DNA from: Spirochaetales bacterium
GTDB lineage: Bacteria; Spirochaetota; Spirochaetia; DSM-2461
Assembly (NCBI GenBank): GCA_016936115.1
Contig: JAFGPQ010000058.1
Span: 1-41,804 of the forward strand
Length of the DNA: 41,804 nt
Direction: 5' to 3'
The stretch's first letter is position 1. Each line of letters opens with the position of its first letter. Under the pieces are notes generated by a model. That model had not been told where the DNA came from, did not search any database, and saw only the letters and a list, made by a program, of their open reading frames with translations. Positions 36,112 through 41,804 of this stretch are shown here, one piece after another. Both the position numbers and the translations under genes were made by a program.

Positions 36112-36900
36112 TTGAAAAAGCCCCTTCTGCGTCTTCTGATAGAGCGGTTTCCCCACAAAAGCGAAAAGGAACTCTATGCCCATATTCTCTGCGGGGATGT
36201 ATACTGCAATGAGGAGAAGGTCCGGGATAATAGAAGAAAGGTGGATTCCCGGGCGGACCTGCAGATCAGAACGAAGAAGTACGTCTCCCGGGGGGGATAC
36301 AAGCTCGAGGGCGCCCTTGAGAGATGGGGCATCGATTGCGGGAAGAAGATCTTCCTCGATGCGGGAGCGTCCACGGGGGGATTCACCGACTGTCTGCTGC
36401 AGAACGGGGCCAGCCTTGTCTATGCGGTGGACGTGGGCTTTAATCAGCTGGATTACTCCCTGAGACAAGACAGCCGGGTCGTGGTGAGGGAGCGGTGCAA
36501 TATCATGGAGCTGGAGGAGCTTGAGCCGGCCCCCCATATGGGTGTGGCCGATCTCTCCTTTCGCTCCATAGCCGGGGCCGCCTCTCGGATAATCGACCTG
36601 ACCACCATGAGAAGGCTCATCGCCCTGATAAAGCCTCAGTTCGAGATAAGCGGAACCGATGATTTCAACGGGGTGGTGGATGATCCGGAGCAAGTCCGTT
36701 CGGTTCTGGCCGATGTGGCCCGCACCCTGGAGGGGGAAAGCCTGAAGATCTTCAAGCTGATTCCCTCTTCGATTAAGGGGAAGAAGGGGGGGAATCAGGA
36801 ATTCCTGGCTCTCATAATGCCCCGGGAAGGCTCCCTGACCGAAGAGGCGCCCCCCGTAGATGAATTGATTGAACAGGCCATGGCAGAAGCCCGGTTCTAA
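36112..36900 (+). CDS. tlyA: TlyA-family 2'-O-methyltransferase (16S/23S rRNA, hemolysin-like)
   Basis: A 262-residue TlyA. An N-terminal S4 RNA-binding domain (about residues 1-60, with KKYVSRGGYKL after it) leads to a Rossmann methyltransferase with the SAM motif FLDAGASTGGFTD (about 81-93). The Lys-Asp-Lys-Glu catalytic set of FtsJ-like enzymes is visible in GYKL, ADLSF, IKPQFE and QEFLAL. TlyA methylates cytidine in rRNA and confers capreomycin sensitivity in mycobacteria; older annotations call it hemolysin. The start is TTG at 36112, with AAGGA (36098-36102) upstream. Its 3' end overlaps the convergent gene by four bases. Confidence 0.9.
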   Translation: MKKPLLRLLIERFPHKSEKELYAHILCGDVYCNEEKVRDNRRKVDSRADLQIRTKKYVSRGGYKLEGALERWGIDCGKKIFLDAGASTGGFTDCLLQNGASLVYAVDVGFNQLDYSLRQDSRVVVRERCNIMELEELEPAPHMGVADLSFRSIAGAASRIIDLTTMRRLIALIKPQFEISGTDDFNGVVDDPEQVRSVLADVARTLEGESLKIFKLIPSSIKGKKGGNQEFLALIMPREGSLTEEAPPVDELIEQAMAEARF

Positions 36901-37673
36901 AAGCTCTCCCTGGTCAGAACCTCTCCGATGCTGACCCCTTCCGCCGAAAGAAAATCCTCCGATACCCCGTTTATGGTCAGCTGCACTCCCTTGACGGATG
37001 AGAATTCCGTGGCCGAATAGACGAGCTGCTTCAGCTGGGCCTGGTAACCTTCAAAACCCAGATGGTTGTAGCGGAAAGCGTCGTTCACATCAATATGGGC
37101 AATGCCCTCCTTAAGGGTGACCCTGTTAATGAGGGTGCCCTCCGGAATCAGGGTAAAGTAGCCCTTCATCAGGTCCTCCTGGGAGGGACCCGTGAGAAGT
37201 GAATCCAGGGTAGCGGCCAGGAGCCCTTCCTCATAGGTAATGGTGCGCATAATACTCTTGAGCAGGATCTGCCCCTCGTCGTTGATTTTCAGGAAAAAGA
37301 GCCGGGCCTGATACTCCTTCTGCGGCGGGGGTTCCGGTTCAGCCGGGGCCGGTTCTTCCCGGGGAAGGGACTCTTCGTTCAGAAGGGGCGAAGGCTGCTC
37401 CTGCGTCACGGGAACCGCCGCTTTCTGGGCCTGAAGGGTTTCCTCTGACTCGATGCGGGAGATCACGGGGGTCTGGGAGGAGTGTCCCGCCGGTCCCGGG
37501 GAGAGACGTCCTTCCAGGGTCAATTTTCCCACGATCAGAACCAGGGATAGAAGAATGAAAAAGAGGGAAAGGAGACCCAGGTTTCTGCCCGGTTTCTTCT
37601 CTTTGCCCGTACACTTATCATCCCGGGGAGGGTATTTCTTCTTGAGGGACGGATCGAACGTTTTCTTCGCCAT
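36897..37673 (-). CDS. membrane-anchored GerMN-domain protein
   Basis: A 258-residue protein on the minus strand. A basic, Pro-rich N-terminus precedes one transmembrane segment at about residues 31-50 (LGLLSLFFILLSLVLIVGKL), then a Pro/Glu-rich linker and a C-terminal GerMN domain (about 122-250) with TLDSLLTGPS, LIPEGTLINRV and GIAHIDVNDAF. GerMN domains occur in spore germination proteins and in envelope proteins of non-sporulating bacteria, where they are thought to bind cell-wall material. The ATG at 37673 has AAGGAG about 13 bases upstream; a TTG at 37709 preceded by AAGGA is an alternative that would add 12 residues and overlap the ptsI promoter. Confidence 0.75.
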   Translation of the reverse strand: MAKKTFDPSLKKKYPPRDDKCTGKEKKPGRNLGLLSLFFILLSLVLIVGKLTLEGRLSPGPAGHSSQTPVISRIESEETLQAQKAAVPVTQEQPSPLLNEESLPREEPAPAEPEPPPQKEYQARLFFLKINDEGQILLKSIMRTITYEEGLLAATLDSLLTGPSQEDLMKGYFTLIPEGTLINRVTLKEGIAHIDVNDAFRYNHLGFEGYQAQLKQLVYSATEFSSVKGVQLTINGVSEDFLSAEGVSIGEVLTRESF

Positions 37674-37702
37674 TGAGAGAATGATAGCTCCTTTTTTCTT
37701 AT

Positions 37703-37731
37703 TTGACAATGGTATGTCCTTGGTCTATTAT
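37703..37731 (+). promoter_or_regulatory. sigma70-type promoter for ptsI
   Basis: TTGACA (37703-37708) and TATTAT (37726-37731) are spaced by exactly 17 bases. Transcription should start near 37738, at or one base before the only plausible ptsI start codon (GTG at 37739). The same AT-rich core read on the minus strand gives TATAAT (37732-37727), which may help the divergent GerMN gene, but no good -35 box accompanies it. Confidence 0.8.
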
Positions 37732-37738
37732 AAAGGTG

Positions 37739-39478
37739 GTGAAGACATTAAAGGGAATACCCGCATCCCCGGGAATTGCTATTGGCAAAGTCCTCTTATA
37801 CAATGAATCACCGACCGCTATTCCCCGTTTCCATCTATCCGAAGAGGATGTGAAAAGCGAAGTCGAACGGCTCAAGCAGGCTGTCGAACGGGCGGCCGGG
37901 GATATTCAGCTCATCAAGGAATCCCTCGATAAGGATGCGAAGGATCAGCATGCCCTTCTCGAAGCCCATACACTCATGCTGTACGATCCCTGTTTTAATG
38001 AGATGGCCCACGAGAGAATCGGCAAGGAGCTGAAGAACGTGGAATGGGTTCTTCAGGAAACGGTGAACTCCCTTGTGGAACAGCTTGAGGCGACCCAGGA
38101 TTCCTATCTCAAGGAAAGGTCTTCGGATATTCTCGACTCATCCCGCCGCATTATCGATCATCTTCTTAACCGAAAACGCATCTCCCTGGGCAAGGTGGAG
38201 GAGGAAGTGGTTCTGGTGACCCACAATATTCTGGCCACGGAGATGCTCCAGCTGGATCGGCGCAAAATCAGAGCGGTGATCATGGATGTGGGGGGCAAAA
38301 CGTCCCATACGGCCATTCTGGCCCGTTCTTTCGGCATTCCCGCTATCGTGGGGCTTAAAAATGTTACTGAGCAGGTGGTCACCGGTAAGACGATTGCCGT
38401 GGACGGGGGCGAGGGAATCGTCATCGTCGATCCGGACGATGATACTCTCGAGAACTACCGCCATAAAAGAACCCTCTTTGAGAAGAAAGAGTCCCAGCTC
38501 TACAATATCACCGATCTTCCCGCGGAGACCACCGACGGCAAGCTCATACGGCTCAAGGCCAATATCGAATTCCCCGCCGAGACCGATCAGGTTCTGAATA
38601 TCAACGCCGAAGGCGTCGGCCTTTTCCGCAGTGAATTCCTCTTCATGAACCATAACGAGACCGCCGATGAGGAGTCACAGTACAGTAGTTACCGGGAGGT
38701 CCTGGAGACAATGGGGGACCGGCCCGTCACGATAAGGACCCTGGACGTGGGCGGGGACAAACTCATTTCGGAAATAGAGTCCCAGCATGAGGCAAATCCC
38801 CTTCTGGGCTGGCGGGCCATCCGCTTCTGCCTGGAGAAAACCCAGATCTTCCGGACTCAGATACGGGCCCTTCTGAGAGCTTCCCAGCACGGCCGGCTGC
38901 AGATCATGTTCCCCATGATCTCCGGTATCGAGGAGTTCGAGGAAGCCCTCGCCCTGGTCGACGAGGTCAGGGAGGAGCTGCTTGGCGAAGGGGTTCCCGT
39001 TAAGGGCGACATTCCCATCGGCCTGATGATCGAAGTACCCTCCGCCGCCATGACTTCCGATATTCTTTCGGAGAAGGCGGACTTCCTTTCCATAGGAACG
39101 AACGACCTGATTCAATACTCCATCGCCATCGACAGGGGCAACGAAAAGGTCGCCCACATGTATCAGCCTCTCCATCCCGGCTTGATACGCATGGTCCATA
39201 TGATAGTGCAGAATGCCCACCGCCACGGAATTCCCGTAAGTCTTTGCGGGGAAATGGGGGGAGAGCCCCTTTATACTCCGATTCTGCTGGGTCTGGGACT
39301 GGACGAAATCAGTATGAGCGCTTATAGTTTGCCGGAGATTAAAAAGATAATCCGTTCCGTTTCCATTGCGGAGACGGAGGAACTGCTGGGTGCCATTCTG
39401 GAAATGCGCTCCTATAGGGAGATCAACGACTATACCCGGCTTTGGATGGAGAAAAGATTTGGAAATTCAGGACAATAG
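37739..39478 (+). CDS. ptsI: phosphoenolpyruvate-protein phosphotransferase (PTS enzyme I)
   Basis: A 579-residue enzyme I, which takes phosphate from PEP and passes it to HPr. It begins KTLKGIPASPGIAIGKVLL. The active His is residue 190 in GGKTSHTAILARS, the PEP-domain regions include LFRSEFLFM and TIRTLDVGGDK, and SLCGEMGGEP holds Cys503, matching E. coli His189 and Cys502. No GAF domain is present, so it is not the PtsP form. Start GTG 37739 is forced by the conserved N-terminus; it has no usable ribosome binding site and sits at the predicted transcription start. The der gene overlaps its end by 20 bases. Confidence 0.92.
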   Translation: MKTLKGIPASPGIAIGKVLLYNESPTAIPRFHLSEEDVKSEVERLKQAVERAAGDIQLIKESLDKDAKDQHALLEAHTLMLYDPCFNEMAHERIGKELKNVEWVLQETVNSLVEQLEATQDSYLKERSSDILDSSRRIIDHLLNRKRISLGKVEEEVVLVTHNILATEMLQLDRRKIRAVIMDVGGKTSHTAILARSFGIPAIVGLKNVTEQVVTGKTIAVDGGEGIVIVDPDDDTLENYRHKRTLFEKKESQLYNITDLPAETTDGKLIRLKANIEFPAETDQVLNINAEGVGLFRSEFLFMNHNETADEESQYSSYREVLETMGDRPVTIRTLDVGGDKLISEIESQHEANPLLGWRAIRFCLEKTQIFRTQIRALLRASQHGRLQIMFPMISGIEEFEEALALVDEVREELLGEGVPVKGDIPIGLMIEVPSAAMTSDILSEKADFLSIGTNDLIQYSIAIDRGNEKVAHMYQPLHPGLIRMVHMIVQNAHRHGIPVSLCGEMGGEPLYTPILLGLGLDEISMSAYSLPEIKKIIRSVSIAETEELLGAILEMRSYREINDYTRLWMEKRFGNSGQ

Positions 39479-40811
39479 AACCCTTCCCGTCGTGGCCGTC
39501 GTAGGCCGCCCGAATGTCGGGAAATCCACCCTATTCAACCGCCTCTACGGCAAAAGGCGGTCCATTACGGACCCCACCCCCGGCGTTACCCGGGATGCCA
39601 TCGAAGAGGCGTGTACCGTGGCGGGCAAGGACATCCTTCTCGTGGATACGGGGGGATACAAGCTGGAGCACGACGACCGTTTCGACGGACTCGTGGCGGA
39701 ACGGAGCGTGATGCAGCTGGAACGGGCCGCGCTGATACTTCTGGTGCTCGAAGCGGGGGAGATGACCCCCGAGGACGAGGCCATGGTGAAGATGGTGCGC
39801 TCCCATTCGGAACGGCTCATCGTGGTGGTGAACAAGGTGGACACCCCGGAGAAGGAGTCCCTGGTCTGGGAGCACTACTCCCTGGGATTCGAGCATGTGA
39901 TCGGCGTCTCCGCCGCCCATAACCGGAATGTCTCCGAGCTTAAGGAGACAATGGTCAAGCGGCTCAACGAACTGGCAAAGGAAGGGAAGGAGAGGACCGA
40001 GATTATCCCCGATCTGACCATCGCCATTCTGGGTAAGCCCAACGCGGGCAAATCCACCCTGCTGAACCGGCTTCTCAAGGACGAGCGGGCCCTGGTTTCT
40101 CCCATTGCGGGAACGACCCGGGACATCATAGACGGATTCTTCCGCTACAAGGGCAAGAGCGTCCGCCTGATCGACACGGCGGGAATCCGGCGCAAGAAGA
40201 TGGTCAAGGAGAACGTGGAGTACTACTCGGTGAACCGGGCCCTCAAGACGATCGAAGAAGCGGATGTGGTCATCCTGCTCATGGACTCCCTGGAGGGGCT
40301 GACCGAGCAGGACAAGAAGATAACCGCCCAGATCGTGAAGAAGGGTACCGCCGTGGTTATGGCTCTGAACAAGATCGACGAGCTCAAGAATGACGCCAAG
40401 GCCATCGAGGAGCTGGAAGACCGGGTGCGTTTTCTCTTTCCCGTGCTCTCCTTTGCCCCCCTTGTGCATATATCTGCCATAAAGGGCACCAACCTGGATA
40501 AGCTGCTCTCCGCTGTGGTCACCGTGAAGGATCAGATGAACAAGCGCATCGGCACGGCCCAGCTGAACGAAGCCCTGCGTGAGTGGGTGGATTACAATCC
40601 CCTTCCCTATGCTTCGGGAAAGTCCCTTAAGGTGAAATATCTGACCCAGGTCGATACGGCGCCCCCCCATTTTCTTCTTTTTGTTAATAGAAAGGAGGAA
40701 TTTCCCGAATTTTATACCAGGTACATTGTCAATCAGCTGAGAAAGGAGTTCCATTTTCACTCGGTACCTATAGAACTGGAGCTTAAGCAGAGTACGAAAA
40801 AGGAGTTTTAG
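39459..40811 (+). CDS. der: ribosome biogenesis GTPase Der (EngA)
   Basis: A 450-residue Der with two tandem GTPase domains, needed for 50S subunit assembly. Domain 1 has GRPNVGKST (residues 16-24), DTGGY and VNKVD; domain 2 has GKPNAGKST (residues 192-200), DTAGIRRK and NKID. The C-terminal KH-like domain follows with YNPLPYASGKSLKVKYLTQVDT. The TTG at 39459 is chosen because GGAGA lies six bases upstream and the G1 motif then falls at the usual distance; the open frame further upstream is inside ptsI. The start overlaps ptsI by 20 bases. Confidence 0.94.
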   Translation: MEIQDNRTLPVVAVVGRPNVGKSTLFNRLYGKRRSITDPTPGVTRDAIEEACTVAGKDILLVDTGGYKLEHDDRFDGLVAERSVMQLERAALILLVLEAGEMTPEDEAMVKMVRSHSERLIVVVNKVDTPEKESLVWEHYSLGFEHVIGVSAAHNRNVSELKETMVKRLNELAKEGKERTEIIPDLTIAILGKPNAGKSTLLNRLLKDERALVSPIAGTTRDIIDGFFRYKGKSVRLIDTAGIRRKKMVKENVEYYSVNRALKTIEEADVVILLMDSLEGLTEQDKKITAQIVKKGTAVVMALNKIDELKNDAKAIEELEDRVRFLFPVLSFAPLVHISAIKGTNLDKLLSAVVTVKDQMNKRIGTAQLNEALREWVDYNPLPYASGKSLKVKYLTQVDTAPPHFLLFVNRKEEFPEFYTRYIVNQLRKEFHFHSVPIELELKQSTKKEF

Positions 40812-40814
40812 GAC

Positions 40815-41804
40815 TTGAAGTTCTTTTCCCGGATATTTCTGATTTCACTGTTCCTGACCGCCTTCCCCCTGGCGGCGCAGTCATCCCTTGACGTATACGA
40901 GGATATGCTGAGCCGGGCGGGATTCGCGGAGAACTGGGAAATCCGGGAAAAATACAGAACTTCTGTCATGGCTCCCTTTTACACGGTCATGCACGTCCCC
41001 GCCGCCGAATCTTCCCAGATCATTACGGAAGAAGCCGTACGATTTGAACTCAGGCGGGCGGAGACCTCATTCTATCTTCTTTTCCTGAACGAGCAGAAAG
41101 GGAAATTTCCCACCCTGGGCCGTGGCAACTGGATTATCAAAAGGGATATCCGCACGGGGGATTTTGAGCAGGCGAAGATATTCCTGCAGAATGACGCGGA
41201 CACCTTTGTACGCATCTTTCCCGGGGAGAACCGGTCCTATCTGGATATCTACCTGTACGGGCATCAGATTTATCAAAACATACCCGTATCGGTTGCCTTT
41301 GATGAACTGGTGCTGAGCCCCTTCGCCCGCATCCTCTCCCTGACACAGAATACCATCGACTGGAACCGGCTCCTGACCGACCGCACCTACGAAGAGTGGG
41401 CCCTGTTGAAAGATCTCTCCTTCGCCCTGGAAAAGGGCACCGCCTCTCTGGAGTATGTGGATGACGGGGCCATGAACCGGGAAGGGGAGTGGGTCTATAT
41501 CGAGTCGGGAGAGCCCCAGAGAGAAACTCCCCCCGGAGTGAACTGCTCCGGTTTCGTCAAATGGGCCGCCGACGGCTTCTTTACGGGAGCCCCCTACGGC
41601 CGGGAGGATTTCCTGAGCATCGCCGAGCTGGCCCAGACGCCGGAGGACGAGGCCCGGGGAGAGAGCTCCTGGACGAAAAACTTCGATTACCGGGATCCCC
41701 GGTTCGGCCTGGACTGGACCCGGAATATTTCGGTGGTTCTGCGCAAGGCTCTGACGGGACTGGATACGACATGGAAAGATACGGATGTGGACCGGGTCCC
41801 CTTC
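40815..41804 (+). CDS. secreted protein with Asn-Cys-Ser-Gly-Phe motif (partial, runs off the window)
   Basis: An open frame of 330 codons from TTG at 40815, three bases after der, continues past the end of the window. A GGAG stretch lies upstream at 40802-40805. The N-terminus is a clear signal peptide (KFFSRIFLISLFLTAFPLAAQS), so the product should be exported. No family is recognised in the first 230 residues. Near residue 244, GVNCSGFVKWAADGF recalls the DCSGFV nucleophile motif of NlpC/P60-type cell-wall peptidases, but a matching His is not identifiable in the visible part. Its third-position GC and tight spacing suggest an operon with ptsI and der. Confidence 0.7.
   Translation, partial: MKFFSRIFLISLFLTAFPLAAQSSLDVYEDMLSRAGFAENWEIREKYRTSVMAPFYTVMHVPAAESSQIITEEAVRFELRRAETSFYLLFLNEQKGKFPTLGRGNWIIKRDIRTGDFEQAKIFLQNDADTFVRIFPGENRSYLDIYLYGHQIYQNIPVSVAFDELVLSPFARILSLTQNTIDWNRLLTDRTYEEWALLKDLSFALEKGTASLEYVDDGAMNREGEWVYIESGEPQRETPPGVNCSGFVKWAADGFFTGAPYGREDFLSIAELAQTPEDEARGESSWTKNFDYRDPRFGLDWTRNISVVLRKALTGLDTTWKDTDVDRVPF

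Overview
The window looks like chromosomal DNA of a spirochaete (Spirochaetota), probably a free-living Spirochaeta-like species. The clearest signs are an RpoB rifampicin cluster with Asn at the E. coli Ser531 position, tuf placed directly before rpsJ, secY followed directly by rpmJ without adk/map/infA, and no rpsD between rpsK and rpoA. No comparison search could be run, so this assignment rests on remembered family features. The flanks (about 1-4300 and 35300-41804) are visibly GC-richer than the ribosomal-protein core.

Layout. Positions 1-4282 hold a metabolic run on the plus strand: the tail of an unknown gene, an alpha/beta hydrolase, a histidine phosphatase, a long ribose-phosphate pyrophosphokinase and an FGGY sugar kinase. 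Positions 4315-31162 are one continuous plus-strand block of translation and transcription genes: tRNA-Thr, rpmG, tRNA-Trp, secE, nusG, rplKAJL, rpoBC, rpsLG, tuf, the S10-spc-alpha genes (rpsJ to secY, rpmJ, rpsM, rpsK, rpoA, rplQ), then a strong terminator. fusA is absent and a 377-base non-coding gap lies in its place. Good promoters precede tRNA-Thr and rpsL, and structured leaders lie before rplK, rpoB, tuf and rpsJ.

Positions 31180-33678 encode an 832-residue membrane protein that I do not recognise. It has an extracytoplasmic sensor-like region, an 11-C tract, eleven copies of an 18-bp coding repeat and a GAF-like C-terminus. It is followed by rny (RNase Y, with a consensus promoter), a YmdB-type phosphoesterase gene and tlyA. 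A minus-strand GerMN-domain gene converges on tlyA, and ptsI diverges from it. ptsI is followed by der and by a secreted protein gene that runs off the end.

How it fits together: the core makes ribosomes, RNA polymerase and the Sec channel, with several RNA structures placed where autoregulation is usual. rny-ymdB-tlyA adds RNA decay, phosphodiesterase and rRNA methylation functions. No mobile element, CRISPR array or obvious defence system is present. The least explained items are the 832-residue repeat protein and the RNA/DNA structures in the leaders.
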